Source of the DNA: an uncultured Oscillospiraceae bacterium
Lineage (GTDB): Bacteria > Bacillota > Clostridia > Oscillospirales > Oscillospiraceae
DNA: 64,000 nucleotides
NCBI GenBank assembly: GCA_947599875.1
Contig: CANQFV010000010.1
Span: 1-64,000, forward strand
Direction of reading: 5' to 3'
Both the position numbers and the translations under genes were made by a program. Under the pieces are notes generated by a model. The model worked only from the letters and a program-made list of their open reading frames with translations, was not told the origin of the DNA and searched no databases. Numbering within the stretch: the stretch's first letter is position 1; every line of letters begins with the position of its first letter. Of this stretch, positions 8,400-16,340 are shown in pieces.

Positions 8400-8951
8400 A
8401 TGGAACGAGCAAACAGTGAACTGCCCGTGGAGCTCATCGAGGAGCTCCGCGCCCAGCTCCACGAGACGGTAGACAGGAGGATCGACGCTCTGCTCTCCGG
8501 GCAGACTACTCAGACGGAGAGACGCTCTCTCCCTCTGGACATACACCCCTCTGTCTTCAAGGGCAAGCGCCCTCTCTCGGTGAGCTTCCCTGACGGAAGG
8601 ACGGTCGAGGCGACGACATGGAAGAAGGCCGTCTCCGCTATCCTCGCCGACTGCAACAGCGACCCTGCCATGCACGACAGGCTCATGAGTATCTCCGGGA
8701 AGGTCTTCGGGCGGGACCGGGTACTCCTCGGAGATAGAAACGGCATGGACTCGCCAGTGAAGATAGACGAGGGCCTCTACATGGAAACCAAGTTCGACAC
8801 CGAGTCCCTGCTCTATGTTCTCAAAGAACGTATCCTCAAGCCCGTGGGCTACAACTGCGAGGGCATCCGCATCCAGTGCCGCGACCCAGAGCAGACCATG
8901 AGCGGGCAACAGCAAAGCGGCGGTCCCACCATGATGGGCCAGTCCATGTGA
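8400..8951 (+). CDS. Unknown conjugative-element protein
   Basis: The 183-residue product has an N-terminal helical part (ELIEELRAQLHETVDRRI) and a compact domain (about 50-165) with GKRPLSVSFPDGRTVEATTW, LMSISGKVFGRDRVLL and DEGLYMETKFDTESLLYVL. I have an impression of similar domains in other Clostridial elements but know no function. It ends MMGQSM, matching the C-terminus of the protein before it, which suggests duplication of the tail. ATG 8400 is preferred over the GTG at 8391 because a GAGGTGG lies just upstream. Confidence 0.55.
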   Translation: MERANSELPVELIEELRAQLHETVDRRIDALLSGQTTQTERRSLPLDIHPSVFKGKRPLSVSFPDGRTVEATTWKKAVSAILADCNSDPAMHDRLMSISGKVFGRDRVLLGDRNGMDSPVKIDEGLYMETKFDTESLLYVLKERILKPVGYNCEGIRIQCRDPEQTMSGQQQSGGPTMMGQSM

Positions 8952-9285
8952 CCCGCCCTGTCGCGGCGCTGTTCGCCCCGTGTGCCGTTTTCGCCCTCTG
9001 CGTAGGGCAGGCGCACCACTCAAAAAATGAGCGGCTTTTTGAGCCGCTGTCGGGCGAGGTCAAGAGCCCGTTTTCAGGCTTTTGGCCCCGTTCGATTTTT
9101 GGACAAGATAAAGAGCCGCCGTCGTGCGCGACGGCAGCTCGCCCACAAAGCCCCGCAGTGCGGGGCTTTTCCGGGTTTGGAGGGCGCAGTCGGTTTTGAC
9201 CGGTCTGCGCTTTTTCCGCAGTCGGAAGTGGCGGAAATGCCCGTGTTTCCAGCGGTTTTTCCGCCGTCAGAGAGGAGGTTTGCGC
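8952..9285 (+). other. Possible origin of transfer (oriT) region
   Basis: This 334-bp gene-free stretch lies directly before the MobC-like and relaxase genes, the usual oriT place. It holds an unusual density of inverted repeats: 8993-8997/9004-9008, 9030-9036/9042-9048, 9118-9124/9129-9135, 9147-9156/9160-9169, 9184-9194/9199-9210 and 9230-9237/9258-9265. Several alternatives overlap (for example CTCAAAAA at 9019-9026 with TTTTTGAG at 9036-9043). The nick site is not identifiable by eye. Some hairpins may just terminate the upstream operon. Confidence 0.45.
9147..9170 (+). terminator. Terminator hairpin within the oriT-like gap
   Basis: Perfect 10-bp arms AAAGCCCCGC (9147-9156) and GCGGGGCTTT (9160-9169) around AGT, ending in TTTT. 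It probably ends the PrgI-to-8951 operon. A second hairpin with a T run lies at 9184-9215. Confidence 0.6.
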
Positions 9286-9723
9286 ATGGAAGACGAAACA
9301 AAGAAGAAAACAACGATTTGGCTCCATCCGGGGACCATCAGCCGGATGGATAAGATGCTGTCGCCGGCCAACTGCCAGAGCAGGAGCGAGTTCACCGAGA
9401 AGTCTCTGAAGTTCTACATGGGCTACTTGGAAGCGAACGACGCCTCGGAGTTCCTGGGGCCTGTGCTGGCAGCGACCATCAAGGGCATCCTGGAGAACAA
9501 CAATAACCGGCTCCGCTCTCTGCTCTTCAAGTGGGCGGTGGAGCTCAACATGGCCTGCCACACCATCGCCGCCCACTTCCGAGTGGACGACATCGACCGC
9601 AAGGCCCTCCGGGCGTTCGCGGTTGACGAGGTGAAGAAGACCTGCGGTCAGGTCAGCTTCGACCACGCGCTGGATGTACAGAGACGGATACCCGTGAAGG
9701 ATGATACCAAGTGGCCCGGCTGA
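9286..9723 (+). CDS. mobC: MobC-like relaxosome accessory protein
   Basis: The 145-residue protein opens with a ribbon-helix-helix region (KKTTIWLHPGTISRMDKML, SRSEFTEKSLKFYMGYL) followed by helices. This fits the MobC-type DNA-binding proteins that help the relaxase at oriT. AGGAGG before ATG 9286 decides the start. It overlaps the relaxase gene by 13 nt, and the oriT-like repeats lie immediately upstream; both are typical. The C-terminal half (DRKALRAFAVDEVKKTCG) has no motif I recognise. Confidence 0.75.
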   Translation: MEDETKKKTTIWLHPGTISRMDKMLSPANCQSRSEFTEKSLKFYMGYLEANDASEFLGPVLAATIKGILENNNNRLRSLLFKWAVELNMACHTIAAHFRVDDIDRKALRAFAVDEVKKTCGQVSFDHALDVQRRIPVKDDTKWPG

Positions 9724-12644
9724 TTTTTATCTCCCCCTACCTCAAGGGCGGCGAGGATAAGGCCCAGCTCATAAACCGCACCAACTACATCGCTACCCGT
9801 AAGGGAGTGGAGCTGTTGCAGTCCGAGCACAGGGATGAACCTGCCTCACAGAAGCAGCGCGAGTACATCTCGCGTCTGGTCAAGACCTTCCCCCAGGCGA
9901 AGGAGCTGGCGGAGTATGAGGACTACCGCTCGGCTCCCACCAAGGATACCGCGTCGGAGTTCATCGACCAGGCGAATGAGCAGTTCGTCACCTCCATGGA
10001 TGAGCGTGAGAATTTTCTGGACTACGTCTCTCACCGCCCCGGCGTCCGCAGTGACGGCGACCACGGACTGTGGGACAGGGACGGGAAGGTGCAAAATCTC
10101 AGCAAGGCCGTGGAGGAGGTGGCGAATCACCCCGGCATCGTCTGGACTCCGGTGGTGTCGCTGCGGCGCGAGGACGCGGAGAGGCTGGGCTACACCGACG
10201 TGGATAACTGGCGGGCGCTGGTCAACGCCTGCTCTCAGGAGATCGCGGAGGGGTACAAGATTGCGCCGGAAAACCTGCGGTGGTACGCTGCCCTCCACGA
10301 GAAGGAGAAGCACATCCACATACACATGGTGGTATTCTCCGCGAACCCCAAGGAGGGCTACCTGACCAAGGAGGGTATCCGGGACATCAAGTCCGCCTTC
10401 GCCACACGCATCTTCGAGCAGGACCTGCTTCACACCTACGAGCGCAAGACCGAGTACAGAAATACGCTCCAGAGGTCGGCCCAGGAGCGAATAGCGAAGC
10501 TGGTGACCTCCATGAACAGCGGCTCCGCTGTCAGCGAACGGCTGGAACAGCTCATTGGCGAGCTGGCGGAGAAGCTCAAGACCACCAAGGGGAAGAAAGT
10601 CTACGGTTATCTGCCGCCGAGGGTCAAGAGCGTCGTCGACGAGATCGTGGATGAGCTGGCGAAGGACGAGAGAGTCGCGGCGGCGTACTCGCTCTGGCAT
10701 GATATGCAGGACGAGGTGGTCCGCACCTACACCGACGACCTGCCGGAGCGTGTGCCACTCTCTCAGCAGAAGGAGTTCAAACCTGTGCGTAACATGGTGA
10801 TCCGCGAGACGCTGAAACTGGCGGAGGGGACGGTCACCTTCGACGACGAAGGTATGGACGAAGGTATGGACGAAGGTATGGATGATGAGGGTGCTTATGA
10901 CCAGGACACGGATGATGCTCCGGAGGAAGGCGCAGAGGAAGAAGTAGAGGAAGAAGAAGCGGAAGCAATGCCGCCTCCGGTCTTCGGCTCACACAGGTTC
11001 CGCGAGCTTCTTGGGCGATACCGTCAAGCAAAGGAAGTCCTCTATGACGAGGATACCGACATAGACGAAAAGCTGCCCGCTATTGAAATGCTGGAACATT
11101 TGTGGAAGGAGGGGTTCACCCTCGCCGCCCATCAGCTGGGCAAGGTGTACCGTGACGGGCTGGGCGTCGACGCTGATACAGAGAAAGCTATAGAGTGGTT
11201 TAGGAAAGCGGCGGAGCGCGGTGAGGTGTGCTCCGCCCATGCCCTTGGTAAGCTCCTGCTGTCCACCGACACGCCTGACGATGGTGTCCGTTGGCTCAAG
11301 TATGCCGCCGGCAAAGCCTACCACTATTCTCAGTATACGTTAGGCAAGCTCTATCTCAAGGGGGAGCACGTGAGTCAGGACGTGGACACGGGCCTCGAAT
11401 ATCTGAGAGCATCCGCTAGCCAGGATAACCAATTCGCCCAATACACATTGGGAAAGCTCTACCTCAAGGGAGAGTATGTGAGCCAGGATGTGGACACGGC
11501 TCTAAAGTATCTGAGAGCTTCCGCCGAGCAGAGAAACCAGTTTGCTCAATACACGTTGGGTAAGCTCTATCTCAAAGGCGAGTATGTGAAGAAGGATGTT
11601 GGTGTCGCCCTCGGATATCTGAGGGCTTCCGCTGGTCAGAAAAACCAGTTTGCCCAATACACATTGGGCAAACTCTATCTCAAAGGTGAGTATGTGAAGA
11701 AGGATGTGGGCCTCGCACTGAAATACCTGAAAGCATCCGCTGAACAGGAAAACCAATTTGCCCAGTACGCGCTGGGTAGGATATACCTCTGTGGGGAGTA
11801 TGTGAGTAGGGACGTTGACACTGCCCTTGAATACCTGAAAGCGTCCGCTGAACAGAAAAACCCATTTGCTCAATACACGCTGGGCAAGCTCTATCTCGGT
11901 GGGGAGTATGTGAAGAAGGACATAGACACTGGCCTTGAATACCTGAAAGCATCCGTTGAACAGGAAAATTCATTCGCCCAATACGCGCTGGGCAAGCTCT
12001 ACCTCAAAGGGGAGTATGTGTCTAAGGACGTAGGCATTGCACTGGAATACCTGAAAGCATCTGCTGAACAGGAAAACCCATTTGCTCAATACACACTGGG
12101 CAAGCTCTATCTCAGTGGGGAGTATGTGAGTAAGGAGGTAGACACTGCCCTTGAGTATCTGAAGGCTTCCGCTGGGCAGAAAAACCAGTTTGCCCAATAC
12201 ACATTGGGTAAGATTTATCTCAGCGGTGAGTATGTGAGTAAGGACGTTGACACTGCCCTCGAATACCTGAAAGCCTCCGCCGAGCAGGGCAACCAATATG
12301 CGCAGTACACCCTCGGCAAGCTCTACCTGCTGGGCCGGGAGGTACCGCCTGACAGAGAAGCGGCGGTGGTCTACCTCACCCAATCGGCGGCCCAGGGGAA
12401 CCCTTACGCCCAATTCTTCCTGGACCACTTAAACGATATGTACAACTCGTCGGTCGGTCTGGCGGTGCTTCGGATGTTCCACCACATGGCGAACATCTTC
12501 CGCGACTCCACCGCCCAGGACTCCACCCACATGGGCCTCCGCATCGACCGCAAGCGGCGGCGCGAGCTTCAGGAGAAGCGCATCGCCATGGGCCACAAGC
12601 CCGACGACCATGAGGACGAAAATATGAATCAGAACATGAGGTGA
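9711..12644 (+). CDS. MobL-type relaxase with a Sel1-repeat tail
   Basis: Residues 1-270 form a relaxase of the MobL/MOBP kind: NRTNYIATRKGVELL near the N-terminus and the metal-binding triad H201-I-H203-I-H205 in KHIHIHMVV. It would nick oriT and lead the strand into the recipient. After a helical region comes a very acidic linker (about 378-425), then about 12 Sel1-like repeats of 36 residues (about 470-900) and a basic C-terminus. Total length of 977 is far above the 300-600 usual for such relaxases. It starts at GTG 9711 inside mobC. Confidence 0.88.
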   Translation: MARLIFISPYLKGGEDKAQLINRTNYIATRKGVELLQSEHRDEPASQKQREYISRLVKTFPQAKELAEYEDYRSAPTKDTASEFIDQANEQFVTSMDERENFLDYVSHRPGVRSDGDHGLWDRDGKVQNLSKAVEEVANHPGIVWTPVVSLRREDAERLGYTDVDNWRALVNACSQEIAEGYKIAPENLRWYAALHEKEKHIHIHMVVFSANPKEGYLTKEGIRDIKSAFATRIFEQDLLHTYERKTEYRNTLQRSAQERIAKLVTSMNSGSAVSERLEQLIGELAEKLKTTKGKKVYGYLPPRVKSVVDEIVDELAKDERVAAAYSLWHDMQDEVVRTYTDDLPERVPLSQQKEFKPVRNMVIRETLKLAEGTVTFDDEGMDEGMDEGMDDEGAYDQDTDDAPEEGAEEEVEEEEAEAMPPPVFGSHRFRELLGRYRQAKEVLYDEDTDIDEKLPAIEMLEHLWKEGFTLAAHQLGKVYRDGLGVDADTEKAIEWFRKAAERGEVCSAHALGKLLLSTDTPDDGVRWLKYAAGKAYHYSQYTLGKLYLKGEHVSQDVDTGLEYLRASASQDNQFAQYTLGKLYLKGEYVSQDVDTALKYLRASAEQRNQFAQYTLGKLYLKGEYVKKDVGVALGYLRASAGQKNQFAQYTLGKLYLKGEYVKKDVGLALKYLKASAEQENQFAQYALGRIYLCGEYVSRDVDTALEYLKASAEQKNPFAQYTLGKLYLGGEYVKKDIDTGLEYLKASVEQENSFAQYALGKLYLKGEYVSKDVGIALEYLKASAEQENPFAQYTLGKLYLSGEYVSKEVDTALEYLKASAGQKNQFAQYTLGKIYLSGEYVSKDVDTALEYLKASAEQGNQYAQYTLGKLYLLGREVPPDREAAVVYLTQSAAQGNPYAQFFLDHLNDMYNSSVGLAVLRMFHHMANIFRDSTAQDSTHMGLRIDRKRRRELQEKRIAMGHKPDDHEDENMNQNMR
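10845..10880 (+). repeat. Three 12-bp in-frame repeats
   Basis: GACGAAGGTATG occurs three times in tandem and encodes repeated Asp-Glu-Gly-Met in the acidic linker of the relaxase. Such short perfect repeats arise by slippage and may vary in copy number between strains. Confidence 0.85.
11328..12407 (+). repeat. 108-bp tandem repeats encoding Sel1 units
   Basis: Ten consecutive 108-bp units start at 11328, 11436, 11544, 11652, 11760, 11868, 11976, 12084, 12192 and 12300. Nine of them (11328-12299) are very alike in DNA and protein (AQYTLGKLYLKGEYV in most); the tenth and two further units upstream of 11328 are diverged. Variation between units sits mainly at the surface positions (K/S/C/G after YL, and the residues after YV). 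Sel1 units form TPR-like superhelices for protein binding. Confidence 0.9.
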
Positions 12645-12651
12645 AAAATTT

Positions 12652-13584
12652 ATGGGAAGCTATATCTATTTCACAGACGAACAAAAGCTCCGTGCCGGGG
12701 ATGTGGATCTGGAGGAATTCCTGCTCCGGCGCGGGGAGAAGCTCATCGTTTCCGGTCGGGAAAAGCGGATGGCCAGCGACCACAGCATCACCATTCGAGG
12801 CAATGAGTGGTACGACCACGCTACCGGCAAGGGCGGCGGGCCGGTGTCCTTCGTGCGGAGCTACTATGGCCTTTCCTACCCGGAGGCGGTGACGATGCTG
12901 TTGGGCGGCGACGCGAAAATTGCATATCCCTCCGCCAAGGAGCGGAAGTCGGCGCAGCCGAAGGAGTTTGCGCTGCCGGAGAAATACGAAAATATGCGCC
13001 GGGTGTTCGCGTACCTTGTTAACACCCGGCACATTGATCCCACGGTGGTGTCGTACTTCGAGAAACGGAATTTGCTCTACGAGGACGCCAAACACCACAA
13101 CTGCGTGTTCGTGGGCTGGGACGAAGAAGGCGTCCCCCGGCACGCCCATGAGCGTAGCACAAACACCTTTGCAAAGCCCTTCCGCATAAACATTGAGGGC
13201 AGCGACCCGCGGTACAGCTTCCACCACATTGGCACGGACGACAAGCTCTATGTATTCGAGGCCCCCATAGATATGCTGTCTTTTATAACGCTCTATCCTC
13301 GTAACTGGCGTGAACACAGCTATGTGGCCTGTTGCGGGACCTCCATCCAGCCGGTGATCCAGACCGGGGCACAGATGGGCTGCCAGAGGGCCACGGTGTT
13401 CCTGTGCATGGACAACGACAAGGCCGGGAACATGGCCTGCGAGCGGATGGCGGAGGAATTCGGCAAGGCGGGCATCCGGACCGTGCGCGTTGCTCCTCGG
13501 CTCAAGGACTGGAACGATGATCTTGTGACACCACAGCAAAGTCAGGAGGTGAAACCGTCATGGCCGGTAATGTGTGGCCCCTGA
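12652..13584 (+). CDS. DUF3991/Toprim primase-like protein
   Basis: The 310-residue protein has an N-terminal part like the DnaG zinc-binding domain but without the cysteines (LEEFLLRRGEKLIVSGREKR, YDHATGKGGGPVSFVRSYY), as in DUF3991 proteins. A Toprim domain follows, with its glutamate in YVFEAPIDMLSF and acidic pair in FLCMDNDKAG. Such proteins are thought to help prime or process the transferred strand in conjugative elements. The gene lies between the relaxase and the coupling protein, and its last 25 nt overlap the latter. Confidence 0.8.
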   Translation: MGSYIYFTDEQKLRAGDVDLEEFLLRRGEKLIVSGREKRMASDHSITIRGNEWYDHATGKGGGPVSFVRSYYGLSYPEAVTMLLGGDAKIAYPSAKERKSAQPKEFALPEKYENMRRVFAYLVNTRHIDPTVVSYFEKRNLLYEDAKHHNCVFVGWDEEGVPRHAHERSTNTFAKPFRINIEGSDPRYSFHHIGTDDKLYVFEAPIDMLSFITLYPRNWREHSYVACCGTSIQPVIQTGAQMGCQRATVFLCMDNDKAGNMACERMAEEFGKAGIRTVRVAPRLKDWNDDLVTPQQSQEVKPSWPVMCGP

Positions 13585-15419
13585 TAGCGTCGGTGGCCGT
13601 CATGGTATGTGTCCTCGGCGCGATATTGTTTTTCAGTCACAACTACACTCTGGACGGCATCAAGTCCCGCACCGTAGGCGACGGCCAGCACGGGACGGCG
13701 CGGTGGGCGACCAAGGGTGAGATACTGAAAGCCTTCCGCCACGTCGCCTTCCGGCCCGCCCTCTGGCGTAAGGGGAAGGAGCTCCCCACCGATGCCCAAG
13801 GGCTCATCCTTGGGAGCGAGGGCAAGAAGAACGCTGTCACCGCCATGGTGGACTGCGACGACGTTCATTGCCTGATGATCGGCGCGTCCGGTATAGGCAA
13901 GACGGCCTTCTTCCTCTACCCCAATTTGGAGTATGCCTGCGCCAGCGGGATGAGCTTTTTGGCTCTCGACACCAAGGGCGACCTTGCCCGAAACTACGGA
14001 GCCGTCGCCACGAAATACTACGGCTACAAGGTGGCCGTTATTGATCTGCGCAACCCCACACGGTCAGATGGCTTCAATCTGCTGTCCCTCATCAACCATT
14101 ATATGGACGTGAGCCGAGCTGACCCCAAGAATCTGGCGGCAAAGGCCAAGGCGGAGAAGTACGCCAAGATACTCGCCAAGACCATCATCAACCCGGATGG
14201 GGATGCCTCGACCTACGGTCAGAACGCTTTCTTCTACGACGCCGCAGAGGGGCTGTTGACCGCCGTGGTACTCCTCCTCGCTGAGTTCCTCCCTCCCGCG
14301 GAAGACGACCCACGGGAGCGGAGGCACATCGTCAGCGTGTTCAAGCTCATACAAGATTTGCTGGCGCCGGTGGGACCGAATCAGAAGAACGGGTTTGCCC
14401 AGCTCATGGATAAGCTCCCCGGCACCCATAAGGCCCGGTGGTTTGCCGGAGCTGCCCTCAACAGCGCGGATCAGGCCATGGCCTCGGTCATGTCCACAGT
14501 GCTGTCCCGACTCAACGCCTTCCTGGACTCCGAGCTGGAGCAGGTGCTGTGCTTTGAGAGCGCCATCGACGCCGAGACCTTCGCCTCGCAAAAATGCGCC
14601 ATCTTCCTCATACTGCCGGAGGAGGACAGCACCAAAAACTTCATGGCAGGTTTGCTCATCCAGAATCTGTCCCGCGAGCTGTTTGCCATCGCGGACGAGA
14701 ACGGCGGAAAGCTTAAAAACCGCGTGGTCTTCTACTGCGACGAGCTGGGTACCATGCCGCCCTTCGACATACTGCCTTTGTTCTCTGCTGGTCGTTCTCG
14801 TAAGCTGACGCTGGTGCCAATCATCCAGTCGCTGGCGCAATTGGAGAAGAACTACGGTAAAGAAGGCGCGGAAATTATTGGCGATAATTGCCAGGACACC
14901 ATCTTCGGCGGCTTCGCACCCAACAGCCAGACAGCCGAGGTGTTGTCCAAGGCTCTCGGTAGCCGCACGGTGATGAGCGGGAGCATCTCCAAAAGTAAAA
15001 ATGACCCCAGCGAGTCCCTCCAGATGATGGAGCGGCCGCTGATGACTGCTGACGAATTGAAAGCCATTCCCAAGGGGAGTTTCATCGTTATGAAAACCGG
15101 CTTCCACCCCGTCCAGACACGGCTCCGGCTCTATCTCGATTGGGGCATCCGCTTCGGTGAAGCATATATTCTCCCGGAGAAGTCCGCCAGAAAGGTGGCC
15201 TATGCGGACAAGTCCTCCCTCGCTTGGAGCATAACCGAAAGCTATCCCCGCCAAAACCAATCTGAGCGTAGGGCGAAGGAGCAACAGAAAGCTGAAAAAG
15301 AAGCTCCGACCCATACAGATAAGGCCGCAGAAATTACGGCTGACGCTGAAACAACCGATTACACAGAGGATAAAAACCCCACCCCTTACAACTTGGACGG
15401 CGGAGGGGACGGACCATGA
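13560..15419 (+). CDS. virD4: VirD4/TraG-type coupling protein
   Basis: This 619-residue ATPase links the relaxosome to the secretion channel. One membrane segment is visible at about 6-26. Walker A is GASGIGKT (residues 108-115), and Walker B ends in D394-E395 (VVFYCDELGTMPPF). Other family blocks are FLALDTKGDLARNYG, QNAFFYDAAEGLLTA and IIGDNCQDTIFGGF. AGGAGGTG precedes the ATG. The C-terminal 70 residues are charged and flexible. Only one N-terminal membrane segment is seen, where many relatives have two. Confidence 0.93.
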   Translation: MAGNVWPLIASVAVMVCVLGAILFFSHNYTLDGIKSRTVGDGQHGTARWATKGEILKAFRHVAFRPALWRKGKELPTDAQGLILGSEGKKNAVTAMVDCDDVHCLMIGASGIGKTAFFLYPNLEYACASGMSFLALDTKGDLARNYGAVATKYYGYKVAVIDLRNPTRSDGFNLLSLINHYMDVSRADPKNLAAKAKAEKYAKILAKTIINPDGDASTYGQNAFFYDAAEGLLTAVVLLLAEFLPPAEDDPRERRHIVSVFKLIQDLLAPVGPNQKNGFAQLMDKLPGTHKARWFAGAALNSADQAMASVMSTVLSRLNAFLDSELEQVLCFESAIDAETFASQKCAIFLILPEEDSTKNFMAGLLIQNLSRELFAIADENGGKLKNRVVFYCDELGTMPPFDILPLFSAGRSRKLTLVPIIQSLAQLEKNYGKEGAEIIGDNCQDTIFGGFAPNSQTAEVLSKALGSRTVMSGSISKSKNDPSESLQMMERPLMTADELKAIPKGSFIVMKTGFHPVQTRLRLYLDWGIRFGEAYILPEKSARKVAYADKSSLAWSITESYPRQNQSERRAKEQQKAEKEAPTHTDKAAEITADAETTDYTEDKNPTPYNLDGGGDGP

Positions 15420-15691
15420 GCTTGTTTGGGACGATCTACGCCGACACGGAGCTTTCCCACCGCGCCCTCTCCGTCTATATTTACCTCCGTGACCGCTCGG
15501 ACAAAGAACGCAAGTGCTGGCCTGGCCTCAATACCATCGCCTCTGACCTCCGCCTCTCCCGCTCCACTGTCCAGCGGGCCATCGCGGACCTGGAGAAAGC
15601 CGGTTACCTCCACAAGGACCACCGCAACCGTGACAACGGAGGTTGTACATCCAACCTCTACACGATTATTGAAAAAGCCAGGCCACCGTAA
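15416..15691 (+). CDS. Winged-helix HTH protein
   Basis: The 91-residue product has a helix-turn-helix (CWPGLNTIASDLRLSRSTVQ, RAIADLEKAGYL) and a short wing, similar to the HTH_36 domain found in replication initiators and phage or plasmid regulators. Its start ATGA overlaps the stop of virD4. It may regulate the element or be a small RepA-like initiator fragment; the sequence does not decide. Confidence 0.75.
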   Translation: MSLFGTIYADTELSHRALSVYIYLRDRSDKERKCWPGLNTIASDLRLSRSTVQRAIADLEKAGYLHKDHRNRDNGGCTSNLYTIIEKARPP

Positions 15692-15734
15692 AAAAGCGCA
15701 GTCTCCCGCCAAGGGGAGAGTGCGCCCTTCTCCT

Positions 15735-15751
15735 GAACAGGGGCCCTGTTC
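15735..15751. repeat. Inverted repeat downstream of the HTH gene
   Basis: GAACAGGG and CCCTGTTC are perfect 8-bp arms around a single base, embedded in a 200-bp gap (15692-15891). A longer hairpin (about 15696-15725) precedes it. It could be an operator for the neighbouring HTH protein; there is no direct evidence. Confidence 0.4.
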
Positions 15752-15891
15752 ACCATGACCCCCCTTGAAGGGCCCACTCTAACGGAGAATATAGAACAGA
15801 GGAAGAAAGAGATTCTCCCTTTTGACAGTCAGGTTCTTCTCGACTTTTCCGCATCTCTGCGGTATTGTGTGTTGCCAAAGGGGGGCTGAAA

Positions 15892-16191
15892 ATGGACAGC
15901 ATCATAAACGAGCTTTACTACGGCAATATTTGCCCTGTCGAGCAGATGGGCAGGTTTACCCCAGAGCAAAAGGCCATCTTGAAGCGGATGTATGAAAATG
16001 AGGAAAAACTGGAAATGAGCCTGAACGAGCAGGAGAAAGCCCTGCTCCATGCTATTCAGGATGACCGCCTTGAGCTTGCCGCCAGCGTCGGAGAAAAACG
16101 CTTCCGGGAGGCATTCACGCTTGGCGCGAGGTTGGCGATAGAAATATTCACGACGGAGCTGGGCAATCAGTATTCGGACAATATGGAATAG
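15892..16191 (+). CDS. DUF6809 family protein
   Basis: The 99-residue product begins MDSIINELYYGNICP, has a helical middle (EEKLEMSLNEQEKALLHAI) and ends with GARLAIEIF. This is the pattern of the small DUF6809 proteins found in Clostridial mobile elements. The ATG at 15892 follows a G-rich ribosome site (AAGGGGGG); earlier in-frame codons lack one. Function is unknown. Confidence 0.7.
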   Translation: MDSIINELYYGNICPVEQMGRFTPEQKAILKRMYENEEKLEMSLNEQEKALLHAIQDDRLELAASVGEKRFREAFTLGARLAIEIFTTELGNQYSDNME

Positions 16192-16285
16192 ATCCGTTGT
16201 AATAGAGAGTCCAAAGCGTCGAGGACGGCGGTTCTTTGGCGCTTCTCGGTATAGATTTTTCTCCACAAAAACAGACTTCACGCTA

Positions 16286-16314
16286 TCGACAACGGCCCTC
16301 AAATGACGTATAAT
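16286..16314 (+). promoter_or_regulatory. Promoter of the Y-family polymerase gene
   Basis: TCGACA (16286-16291) and TATAAT (16309-16314) are separated by 17 nt, 26 nt before the start codon. No LexA/DinR box of the CGAAC-N4-GTTCG type was seen, so SOS control is not evident. Confidence 0.65.
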
Positions 16315-16340
16315 TCAACCATACGAAGGGAGGCCGGGGC

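Noticed and set aside
11328..12407. Regular repeats reminiscent of a CRISPR array
   Set aside because: The period is 108 bp with no spacers, and the units translate in frame into Sel1 repeats of the relaxase.
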